DNA of 64,000 nucleotides. Source: Halorussus vallis. Its GTDB lineage: Archaea; Halobacteriota; Halobacteria; Halobacteriales; Haladaptataceae. Positions within the stretch are counted from its first letter, which is position 1. The number at the start of each line of letters is the position of its first letter. Below the pieces are notes generated by a model, which worked only from the letters and a program-made list of their open reading frames with translations, ran no database searches and was not told the DNA's origin. The stretch is from positions 2,728,001 to 2,792,000 of the forward strand of contig NZ_CP100000.1 of assembly GCF_024138165.1 (NCBI RefSeq). The letters run 5' to 3'. A program made the position numbers and the translations under genes. Shown here in pieces: positions 43,638 through 51,458 of this stretch.

Positions 43638-46256
43638 ATGAGCGACGATAGGACACGGACGGTCAGGCTCTCGGTTCCCGAGATGGACTGCCCGTCCTGC
43701 GCGGGGAAGGTCACCGCCAGCGTCGAGCGCCTCGACGGCATCCGGGACCTCGACGCGGCGGCGACGACGGGCACGCTGACGGTGGCGTACGACCCGGCGG
43801 CGACCGACGACGCGGCCGTCCGCGAGCGGGTGGAGACCGCGGGGTACGCGGTCGAGTCGGGGTCGGGCGGGGCGGACGACGGCGAGCGCACGGAGCGGTT
43901 CTCGGTGCCGGAGATGGACTGCGCCTCCTGCGCCGGTAAGGTCGAGTCGGCGCTGGAGCGGGCGGGCGTCGACTCCGTGGACACTCAGCCGACGACCGGC
44001 GAGGCGCTGGTCACCTACGACCCCGAGACGACCGACCGCGAGTCGCTGGTCGCGGCGGTCGAGGGTGCGGGCTACGAGGTCGCGGCGACGACGGACGAGA
44101 GCGACGGCGGCGGCCCGGAGGTTGCCGACGCCGAATCGGTCTGGACGAGCACGCGCGCCCTCAAGACGTGGGTCGGCGGCGCGCTCATGCTCGCCGGCCT
44201 CGCGCTCCACTTCGTGTTCGCGAGCGCGGACGCCGCGCTGTTCTCGGCGCTCGGCCGGGAGTTCCACGTCTCGGGGGTACTGTTCCTGCTCGCGGCGGCG
44301 GTTTCGGGCCAGGCGGTCCTCCGGAACGGCTACTACTCCGCGAAGAACCTGAGCCTCGACATCGACCTGCTGATGGGCACCGGCATCGTCGCGGCGGTGG
44401 CCGTCGGTTTCTACTTCGAGGCGGCCTCGCTCGCGGTGCTGTTCAGCGTCGCCGAACTCCTCGAACGCTTCTCGATGGACCGCGCCCGCGAATCGGTCCG
44501 GTCGCTGATGGACCTCTCGCCCGACACCGCGACCGTCAAACGCGAGGCCGACGCCTGCGAGAGCGGCGACGACTGTTGCGGCGGCGAGACGACCGAGGAA
44601 ACCGTCCCGGTCGAGGAGGTCGCGGTCGGCGAAATCGTGGTCGTCCGGCCGGGCGAGAAGGTGCCCGTCGACGGCGTGGTCACCGAGGGCGACAGCGCGG
44701 TCAACCAGGCGCCCATCACGGGCGAGTCGGTGCCGGTCGGCAAGACCCCCGGCGACGAGGTGTACGCCGGGACGGTCAACGAGGAGGGCTACCTCGAAGT
44801 CGAGTCGACCGCCGAGGCCGACGAAACCACCCTCTCGAAGATCGTCGAGTCGGTCGGCGACGCGGGCCGCGAACGCACCGACCGTGAGCAGTTCATCGAA
44901 CGGTTCGCGGCCTACTACACGCCCATCGTCGTCGCGGCGGCGCTCCTGACCGCCTTCGGCCCGCCGCTGGTGCTCGGCTGGGAGTTCCGCGAGTGGTTCG
45001 TCCGGGGCCTGACCCTGCTGGTGGTCGCCTGCCCGTGCGCGTTCGTCATCTCGACGCCCGTCTCGGTGGTGTCGGGGGTCACGAGCGCCGCGCGCAACGG
45101 CGTGCTGATCAAGGGCGGCCCGCACCTCGAATCGATGGGCGGCGTCGAGACGGTCGCGTTCGACAAGACCGGGACGCTCACGAAGGGCGAACTCGCGGTC
45201 ACCGACGTGGTGTCGCTGAACGGCACCGACGAGGCCGACCTCCTGCGGTGCGCCCACGACCTCGAACACCGGAGCGAACACCCCATCGCCCAGGCCATCG
45301 TCGAGCGCGCCCACGGCGCGGTCGCGGCCCACGACGGCGACGAGCGAGCGGTCGAGAACTTCGAGAGCCTCACCGGCAAGGGCGTCCGGGCCGACCTCGG
45401 CGGCGTAACCCACTACGCGGGCAACCCCTCGCTGTTCGCCGAACTCGGCTTCGACCTCGAACACGTCCACCTCTCGACCGACGGCGGCCGACTCGCCGGA
45501 AGCGAGTCGGCCGCCGACGAGGCGGGCGAAGCCGACGAGAGCGACGACCTCGCCACCGGCGAGGTCGTCGCGGAAGCGGCCGAGAGCCGCTGTTCGGACC
45601 GCGAGGACTGCCTCGACCTGGTGGCCGACGTGGTACCGCGACTCCAGAGCGAGGGCAAGACGGTCGTGCTGGTCGGCACCGAGGACGAACTGGAGGGCGT
45701 GCTCGCGGTCGCCGACGAGGTCCGCCCCGAGGCGCGAACCACGATAGAGCGCCTCCACGCCCGGGGACTCGACACCGTGATGCTGACCGGCGACAACGAG
45801 CGCACCGCCCGCGCGGTCGCCGAGCAGGTCGGCGTCGGCGACGTCCGGGCCGAACTCCTCCCCGAGGACAAGGCCGAGGCGGTCGCCGACATCGCGGCCG
45901 ACCGCGACGTGGCGATGGTCGGCGACGGCGTCAACGACGCTCCGGCGCTCGCGGCCGCCACGGTCGGCGTGGCGATGGGCGCGGCCGGCACCGACGCCGC
46001 CATCGAAACCGCCGACGTGGCGCTGCTGGGCGACGACCTGCTCAAGGTGCCCTACCTCCACCGGTTGGCCCGGAAGGCAAACGGCGTCATCCGCCAGAAC
46101 ATCTTCGCCAGCCTCGCGGTCAAGGCGGTGCTCGCCGCCGGCGCGCCGCTGGGACTGGTCCCAGTGTGGCTGGCCATCCTGGTCGGCGACATGGGGATGA
46201 GCCTCGGCGTGACCAGCAACGCACTGCGTCTGGCCGGCGTGAAACCCGAAGAGTAG
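43638..46256 (+). CDS. Heavy-metal exporting P1B-type ATPase (probable Zn/Cd)
   Basis: An 872-residue P1B ATPase. Two N-terminal HMA domains each carry MDCxSCAGKV (Cys18/21 and Cys95/98). The membrane metal site is ACPCAFVISTP (Cys465-Pro-Cys467); V-I-S-T-P after CPC resembles ZntA/CadA rather than the copper-type G-L-A-T-P. The phosphorylation motif is DKTGTLTKGE (Asp509), with MVGDGVNDAPALAAA near the C-terminus. A cysteine-rich insertion CESGDDCCGGE sits before the actuator domain and may sense metal. A cation diffusion facilitator follows 0.7 kb downstream, which supports zinc/cadmium export. Copper cannot be fully excluded. Confidence 0.93.
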   Translation: MSDDRTRTVRLSVPEMDCPSCAGKVTASVERLDGIRDLDAAATTGTLTVAYDPAATDDAAVRERVETAGYAVESGSGGADDGERTERFSVPEMDCASCAGKVESALERAGVDSVDTQPTTGEALVTYDPETTDRESLVAAVEGAGYEVAATTDESDGGGPEVADAESVWTSTRALKTWVGGALMLAGLALHFVFASADAALFSALGREFHVSGVLFLLAAAVSGQAVLRNGYYSAKNLSLDIDLLMGTGIVAAVAVGFYFEAASLAVLFSVAELLERFSMDRARESVRSLMDLSPDTATVKREADACESGDDCCGGETTEETVPVEEVAVGEIVVVRPGEKVPVDGVVTEGDSAVNQAPITGESVPVGKTPGDEVYAGTVNEEGYLEVESTAEADETTLSKIVESVGDAGRERTDREQFIERFAAYYTPIVVAAALLTAFGPPLVLGWEFREWFVRGLTLLVVACPCAFVISTPVSVVSGVTSAARNGVLIKGGPHLESMGGVETVAFDKTGTLTKGELAVTDVVSLNGTDEADLLRCAHDLEHRSEHPIAQAIVERAHGAVAAHDGDERAVENFESLTGKGVRADLGGVTHYAGNPSLFAELGFDLEHVHLSTDGGRLAGSESAADEAGEADESDDLATGEVVAEAAESRCSDREDCLDLVADVVPRLQSEGKTVVLVGTEDELEGVLAVADEVRPEARTTIERLHARGLDTVMLTGDNERTARAVAEQVGVGDVRAELLPEDKAEAVADIAADRDVAMVGDGVNDAPALAAATVGVAMGAAGTDAAIETADVALLGDDLLKVPYLHRLARKANGVIRQNIFASLAVKAVLAAGAPLGLVPVWLAILVGDMGMSLGVTSNALRLAGVKPEE

Positions 46257-46423
46257 GTCGGCTTGGGGGTTCGGGCGTGAATCGGTCTTTGCTGTTTTGA
46301 GCGGGCTGATAGTGCTTTTACGGAGAAGCTAGCTGGCTGATTCGAGACGAGCAAAGACGATGCTTTCTCGGGGGAGTTAGTAGGTCGACCGGGTCGAGAG
46401 AAGACGCGTTCTCGGAGAAGCTA

Positions 46424-46860
46424 GCTTGCACGATGCAAGTGAGTGACCGCAGCCACGCCCTCCCCAGCCGATTCCCTCACTCGCGCCTGCGGCGCTCGTT
46501 CGGTCATCCACCGGAGGACTAACCGCGTCCTCCGAGCCTGCGCTCGCTTCACTCGCGCAGACCTCGCGCGCATGGGCGCGACCCCAAACCGCGAGGTCGC
46601 GCCAGCGCGCGCCGTGACCAAAAGACGGGATTTCGAAGCCTCGTTTCCGGTGTGGCGCGCGCAGTCGGCTCCTCGTGAGCCGACAAACCGAGCGAGGGAC
46701 GACTGAGCGTCTCGGAGAGACGCGAAGGAGTCGGTTGGGGAGGCGTGTGGTCCGCGGTTGCGGTGCGGTTGCGGTCACGCGAGCGAAGCGAGTGTGACCT
46801 CGTCGGACCAGCGGTCCGACGGCGGTGCGGTACTCATGTGAATCGTGCGAGTGGCGGTCG
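46424..46860. repeat. Intergenic inverted-repeat element, family B copy 2
   Basis: The largest copy, filling most of 46257-46986. The left arm ccctccccagccgattcc (46457 on) is inverted as ggagtcggttggggagg (46727-46743). The right terminus gcggtactcatgtgaatcg (46828 on) matches the ends of copies 1 and 3. The core contains the same cgcgcgctggcg-type text (here inverted) as copy 1. No open frame encodes a transposase. Confidence 0.7.
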
Positions 46861-46986
46861 CTGTCGAGGAGTCGTCAGAGAAACGGTTGCTGTCGGGGAC
46901 TCCTCCAAGTCCCAGTCGTAGTAACGACACCCACTCGCTAGCCCAAGAAACACAAGACGCCCGGACCCGAAATCCCAACGACACGT

Positions 46987-47922
46987 ATGGCCCACGACCA
47001 CGACGACCGCTCACGACATCCCGGCCACGACCACACCGGCGACGCTCCCCTGCGGGCGCTCGCCGTCGCGCTGGCCATCAACACCGGGTTCCTCGTCGTG
47101 GAGTTCGTCGGCGCGCTGTACGCCGACTCGCTCACCTTGCTGGCCGACGCGATCCACATGCTCGCCGACAGCGCCAGCCTCGGCCTCGCCCTGCTCGCGG
47201 CGTGGGTTTCCGCGCGGCCCGCCGACCCCAAGCGCACCTACGGCTACCAGCGCGCCGAAGTGCTGGGGGCGTTCCTCAACGGCGTCTTCCTGCTCGTCAC
47301 CGTCGGCTACATCCTCTACGACGCGTTCCGGCGGTTCCAGGACCCACGTCAGGTCCGCCCGCTGGTGGTGGTCGGCGTCGGCGTCGCCGGACTCGGGGCC
47401 AACCTCGCGGCGGCGTGGGTCCTCCGGGGTCGCCGCGAGTTGCTGAACGTCGAGGGCGCGTTCCTCCACCTGCTGGCCGACGCGCTCGGGAGCGTCGCCG
47501 CCGTCGTCGTCGGTGTCGCGCTGGTCTACACCGACCTGCTGGTGCTCGACCCGCTCTTCGCGCTCCTCGTCGCGGCGCTCGTGCTCTATTCGGCGAAAGA
47601 CTTGCTCGCCGACAGCCTCAACATCCTCCTGCAGGGCACCCCGCGCGACGTGGATGTCGAGGAGGTCGCCCGGTACCTCGAACGACTCGACGGCGTCGTC
47701 GACGCCCACGACGTCCACGTCTGGGCGCTCGACTCGACCCACACCGCGCTGTCGGCCCACGTGGTCGTCGCCGACGGAACGTCTCCGGACGCCGTCGTCT
47801 CCCGCTGTCAGTCCGAGTTAGGTCGGAAGTTCGACATCGACCACGCGACCGTACAGGTCGAGTCGGAGTCGTACTCCCACGTCGCGGAATTCGACTGTTA
47901 TGAATCTGACGGCAAACCTTGA
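46987..47922 (+). CDS. Cation diffusion facilitator (CzcD/ZitB-type zinc exporter)
   Basis: A 311-residue six-helix CDF transporter. The His/Asp-rich N-terminus HDHDDRSRHPGHDH could bind metal. Helix 2 has DAIHMLADS and helix 5 HLLADALGS, the His-x3-Asp sites of zinc-type CDF proteins. Helix 4/5 and a C-terminal domain (VHVWALDSTHTALSAHV, ending in a Cys-containing DCYESDG) complete it. It lies downstream of the P1B ATPase, separated by a family B element; together they form a zinc/cadmium efflux pair. Confidence 0.93.
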   Translation: MAHDHDDRSRHPGHDHTGDAPLRALAVALAINTGFLVVEFVGALYADSLTLLADAIHMLADSASLGLALLAAWVSARPADPKRTYGYQRAEVLGAFLNGVFLLVTVGYILYDAFRRFQDPRQVRPLVVVGVGVAGLGANLAAAWVLRGRRELLNVEGAFLHLLADALGSVAAVVVGVALVYTDLLVLDPLFALLVAALVLYSAKDLLADSLNILLQGTPRDVDVEEVARYLERLDGVVDAHDVHVWALDSTHTALSAHVVVADGTSPDAVVSRCQSELGRKFDIDHATVQVESESYSHVAEFDCYESDGKP

Positions 47923-47949
47923 ATACCGACGACGTTGTCAACTGTGGTG

Positions 47950-48999
47950 ATGTGGCGCACACTCCTCGTCGCCGTCCTCCTCGTCCTCGCCGGGTGCGCG
48001 ACCACCCTTCCCGGTTCCGGCGGTCCGTCAGAGACGGCCTCCCCGTCCGACCACCGGGCGCTCAAGCCCGACGACGGAACCTCGCGGGCCAACCCGTGGG
48101 GCGAGTCCACGCTGACCGTCGCGGTCAACAACACCGCCAACGAGTCGCGGGACTTCCGACCCCTCGTCCGGGACGCGCTCGGCTTCTGGTCGAACAGCAG
48201 CGAAGAATACGCCGGGTTCCCGGTCGACTACGAACTCGTCTCGAACGCGAGCGGCGGTACCGCCGGACGCGGCGAGGAAGTCGACGTCGTGGTAAAGTTC
48301 GTCGACAAGATCGAACAGTGCGCGAACGTCACCGACCCCGCGGGCTGTGCCCCCTACGTCACCAGGCGCGGTCAGGTTTCCCGGCCCATCACGGTCGAGA
48401 TCGCGGGTAGCTACTCGAACAACTCGACTCGGCTCATCCTCCAGCACGAACTCGGTCACACGCTCGGGCTGAACCACTCCGCCGAACCACAGCGGGTGAT
48501 GTCCCACACCTCCCAACTGACGACGCTCCCGATGACGAACGCGACCGACCGGACGCTACCGTGGCGCGACTCGAACTTCACGGTGTACGTCGACGACGAC
48601 AACGCCTCGAACCTGGCGGCCGCGCGCCGGCAGGTCCGCCACGCCCTCGACTACTACGCCGCGGGCGCGAACGGCACCGTCCCGGCGAACGTCTCCTACA
48701 CCGTCACCGACAACCGTAGCACCGCGGACGTGGTCGTCGAGTTCGCCGACAGCCTGCCGTGTCGGGACGCCAAGAGCGGGTCGTGCGGGCGCGTCCAGGG
48801 CGTCGACCCCGACGGCGACGGCGCGCTCGAACGCTACGACAACCTCCACGTCACCGTGAGCGGCCTCGCGACCGACGCCGTCGGCTGGCACGTCGGCTAC
48901 TGGCTGGGCTACGGCTTCGGCTTCCACGACCCCGGCGAGTGGCCCGCGCCGTTCCGCGACGCCTCCTACCGCCAGCGCCGCTCGAACTGGTGGGACTAA
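47950..48999 (+). CDS. Secreted matrixin-like metalloprotease with a decayed second catalytic domain
   Basis: A 349-residue lipoprotein. The signal MWRTLLVAVLLVLAGCATTL has its lipobox cysteine at residue 16. Domain 1 (residues ~45-190) ends in LQHELGHTLGLNH, a metzincin zinc motif (His166, His170, His176, Glu167), with Met184 downstream as expected for the Met-turn. Domain 2 (~195-345) repeats the fold order (TVYVDDDNASNLAAARRQVR, ADVVVEFADS). At the matching position it reads YWLGYGFGFHDPGEWP (residues 317-332), so His, Glu and His are lost. Starts at TTG 47935 or GTG 47944/47947 are possible; the ATG gives the cleanest signal peptide. Confidence 0.85.
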   Translation: MWRTLLVAVLLVLAGCATTLPGSGGPSETASPSDHRALKPDDGTSRANPWGESTLTVAVNNTANESRDFRPLVRDALGFWSNSSEEYAGFPVDYELVSNASGGTAGRGEEVDVVVKFVDKIEQCANVTDPAGCAPYVTRRGQVSRPITVEIAGSYSNNSTRLILQHELGHTLGLNHSAEPQRVMSHTSQLTTLPMTNATDRTLPWRDSNFTVYVDDDNASNLAAARRQVRHALDYYAAGANGTVPANVSYTVTDNRSTADVVVEFADSLPCRDAKSGSCGRVQGVDPDGDGALERYDNLHVTVSGLATDAVGWHVGYWLGYGFGFHDPGEWPAPFRDASYRQRRSNWWD

Positions 49000-49003
49000 C
49001 GCC

Positions 49004-49159
49004 CCACCTTTTCCTGCGGTCGGAAACGCCGCTTCGCGGCGTTTCCTCCCTGGGAAAATCTGGACCAAAAGCCAGCGTCACCGCCTCTGAAGCGGCCTGC
49101 GGCCGCTTCTTCGACGGTTCCTCGGCCCGCTCGCTCACTCCGTTCGCTCGCGGCAGAAC
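49004..49159 (+). repeat. Intergenic structured element, family A copy 2
   Basis: It lies immediately downstream of the matrixin gene. TTTTCC (49009-49014) pairs with GGAAAA (49053-49058), enclosing an 11-bp stem with 3-base loop at 49022-49046. Thirty-nine identical bases (tctggaccaaaagccagcgt and on) and the hairpin GAAGCGGCC/GGCCGCTTC follow, as in copy 1 at 10395-10553. Confidence 0.75.
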
Positions 49160-49196
49160 GGCGTAGCGCCCACCGCAGGTGGACCCGCCGACTCGC

Positions 49197-49649
49197 TCAC
49201 TCCCGGAGGACGACCGCCTCGGCGTCGCCGCCCGGTGCGGCACCGCCGGCCAGCGCACCTTCGAGAACGTAGAGTAGTCCGCAGGTGGTCGCCGCGGCGA
49301 CGCCGAGCGCCACGTCATAGCGCGCGGCGAGGTCGGTCGGCAGTCCGGCCGTCGCGAGCAGGTAGTTCACCGGCCAGAGCGCCCCGTTCGGCGCACCCGG
49401 CTGGAGCGACCACCACACCGCGACCGCGAACGCCGCGCCGCCGAGCAGGCCCGCGAGGACGCCGTGGCCGAGTCGCCGGCGGAACGTTCCGCCGGCGACT
49501 CGGCCGGCGAGGTGACCGCCGACCAGGCCGGCGGCCGCCACGGCGGCGAAGGCCGGCCAGCGCGCGCCCGCCGGCAGCGCGACGAGCGCGGCGAACGTCG
49601 CGACCGCGGCGTCGACGGTCGCGCCGACGAGAACGGCTTCGAGTTCCAT
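49197..49649 (-). CDS. Haloarchaeal membrane protein, function unknown
   Basis: A 150-residue hydrophobic protein from the ATG at 49649. It has about four helices: AVLVGATVDAAVATFAALVA, GARWPAFAAVAAAGLVGGHL, HGVLAGLLGGAAFAVAVWWS and VALGVAAATTCGLLYVLEGA. The alanine/glycine-rich text is like the small DUF-type haloarchaeal membrane proteins. The longer start upstream at 49721 would add a basic tail and is less likely. Confidence 0.72.
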   Translation of the reverse strand: MELEAVLVGATVDAAVATFAALVALPAGARWPAFAAVAAAGLVGGHLAGRVAGGTFRRRLGHGVLAGLLGGAAFAVAVWWSLQPGAPNGALWPVNYLLATAGLPTDLAARYDVALGVAAATTCGLLYVLEGALAGGAAPGGDAEAVVLRE

Positions 49650-49700
49650 GGCCGCAGTTCGGGCCGGAGAAACGAGAGGGTGGTGCCCGGGGGTCCGCAA

Positions 49701-49728
49701 TTCGGCGATGCGTCCACGCATCGCCGAA
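49701..49728 (-). terminator. Perfect hairpin downstream of the aminopeptidase gene
   Basis: Stem ttcggcgatgcgt / acgcatcgccgaa of 13 bp, with a two-base central gap, lying 79 bases beyond the stop of the leftward aminopeptidase at 49807. It is upstream of the membrane-protein start, so it may also be part of that gene's 5' region. Confidence 0.45.
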
Positions 49729-49806
49729 TCGTGCTATTCGCGGCTCGACCGCTCGTTTTTGATAGGTTTTCGCTCGCTCCCAAAATCCGGACCAAAAGGT
49801 GCTCGA

Positions 49807-50904
49807 TTACGCCTCGAAGCCGTCTTCCCACCGGAACCGACCGTTTCGCTGGACGACCTCGCCGTCGATCTCCATCCGCGAGTTCTCGCTCACGCCGGTT
49901 ATCATGTCGACGTGGACCGCCGACTGGTTGCCCTCCTCGCCCTCGGGGAGGCAGTCGCCGTAGGCTCGGCCGACCGCGAGGTGGACGGTGTCACCCATCT
50001 TCTCGTCGAAGAGGATGTTGTCGGTGAACCGGTCGATGCCGCGGTTCATCCCGATGCCGAGTTCGCCGAGTCGGCGCGCGCCATCGTCGGTTTCGAGGAC
50101 GTCAGTGAGCGCCTGCTCGCCGGCCTCGGCCGACCAGTCGACGACCTCGCCGTCCTCGAAGGTCAGGCGGACGTCCCGGATGCGCACGCCGTTGTGGGTC
50201 ATCGGCACGTCGAAGTACACCTCGCCCTCGGGGTCGTAGGGCGCGGTGAACACCTCGCCGCTGGGGAGGTTGTGGCTCCCGTATGCCACCGACGCGGCGC
50301 TGTTGACCGCGGTCCGGCCCTCGACGGACATCGTCAGGTCGGTGTCCTCCTTGACGAGGCGGACTTCGCTCCCGGCGTCGAGCAACTCCTTCATGTTGGC
50401 CATCTCGTCGGCGAGGCTCTCCCAGTCGCGGAGGACGGCGTCGTAGACGAAGTCGCGGTACTCCTCGTAGCCCATCCCCGCCTGCTGGGCGTGGGCGCGC
50501 GTGGGGTGCTGGGTCGCCACCCAGTCGGTGTCGAGCCGGGCGGTCCGGATTCCCTGCCGGGATTTCTTGTACGCCGCGAGGCGGTCGCCCGGCGCGCTCG
50601 ACTTCTCGGCGACGTTGGTCTTCCCGCGGAGCGACAGCACGCTGTCGGCCCGTTCGAGCATCGCCAGTTCGAAGTCGGGATCCTCGTCGAAGCCGCCGTC
50701 GTGGCCCCGAACGAACGCCGCCTCGACCTCGTCGGAGATGTAGGTCGGCAGGACGTTCGCCCCGACCTCGCCCAGTTTCTCGGCGACCGCGACCGCGAGG
50801 TCGTGGGCGCCGTCGTCCACCCGCACCACTACGTCGTCGCCCGCCTCGACGCGGGTGCTCCAGTCGACCAGTACCTCGGCGTGGTCGCGCGTGCGTTCGT
50901 CCAT
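49807..50904 (-). CDS. M29-family aminopeptidase
   Basis: A 365-residue metallopeptidase of the thermophilic-aminopeptidase (AmpS/PepS) family. Motifs are NLPSGEVFTAP (metal-binding glutamate), GELGIGMNRGIDRFTDNIL, FDEKMGDTVHLAVGRAYGDC, and a C-terminal AVHVDMITG with His and Asp. These carry the conserved Glu/His/Asp metal ligands. It removes N-terminal residues from peptides, probably in the cytoplasm. The leftward 3' end is followed by a hairpin. The 554-base gap upstream (50905-51458) holds a family B element. Confidence 0.92.
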   Translation of the reverse strand: MDERTRDHAEVLVDWSTRVEAGDDVVVRVDDGAHDLAVAVAEKLGEVGANVLPTYISDEVEAAFVRGHDGGFDEDPDFELAMLERADSVLSLRGKTNVAEKSSAPGDRLAAYKKSRQGIRTARLDTDWVATQHPTRAHAQQAGMGYEEYRDFVYDAVLRDWESLADEMANMKELLDAGSEVRLVKEDTDLTMSVEGRTAVNSAASVAYGSHNLPSGEVFTAPYDPEGEVYFDVPMTHNGVRIRDVRLTFEDGEVVDWSAEAGEQALTDVLETDDGARRLGELGIGMNRGIDRFTDNILFDEKMGDTVHLAVGRAYGDCLPEGEEGNQSAVHVDMITGVSENSRMEIDGEVVQRNGRFRWEDGFEA

Positions 50905-51067
50905 TGTCTGAACGCGCTTGGGGTTTTGTCGTGATAACCACGACGATTCTGATGGGGAGAGTTTGCTGTTCGGAGTTATGTTGGTTCTTCGACGGTGTGA
51001 ACGCTATCGTTCTCGATTCCCCCATCTGGACATCGCGACCACAATAACGGTTCACTCCGCCGTGACT

Positions 51068-51299
51068 GCTACTCACACGATTCACATGAGTACCGCAACC
51101 GCACCGCGACTGCGCGCGCCACGGCGGCTGTGAAGATACGCGATACTGACCTTCGGCGTGGCGCGCGCTGGCGAGAGTTCATCTCACGCCAATTCGCGCG
51201 AGGGATGAGCGAGTGAGCGTCAGCGAACGAGCGAATCGGCTGGGGAGGCCTGTGGCCTGCGGTGGCGGCGCGGTAACTCATGTGAGTCGTGTAAGTAGC
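51068..51299. repeat. Miniature element with terminal inverted repeats, family B copy 3
   Basis: The best-defined copy: 232 bases bounded by gctactcacacgattcacat (51068 on) and its near-perfect reverse complement ending gtgtaagtagc (51270-51299). That gives about 29 bp of terminal inverted repeat with three differences. The core contains cgcgcgctggcg and the gaatcggctgggga arm common to other copies. No open frame inside supports a transposase, so it resembles a non-autonomous element. Confidence 0.78.
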
Positions 51300-51458
51300 G
51301 GTCACTGTTGCGGTTCCGGAGGCTGTCGCGGTTGCGGCCGCTGTCACGGATACGACTGCTGGCGGTTCACGACTCGGTTTCCCCGCAACTGCCACGAAAA
51401 TGCGCCACCGACCACGAAACCCGAAACCGGACAAAATCAACGACGAAAACGAGAGGTG

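Noticed and set aside
43542-46061. 839-codon minus-strand frame opposite the metal ATPase
   Set aside because: An antisense shadow of the P1B ATPase, with runs of Arg/Val/Asp and no recognisable domain.
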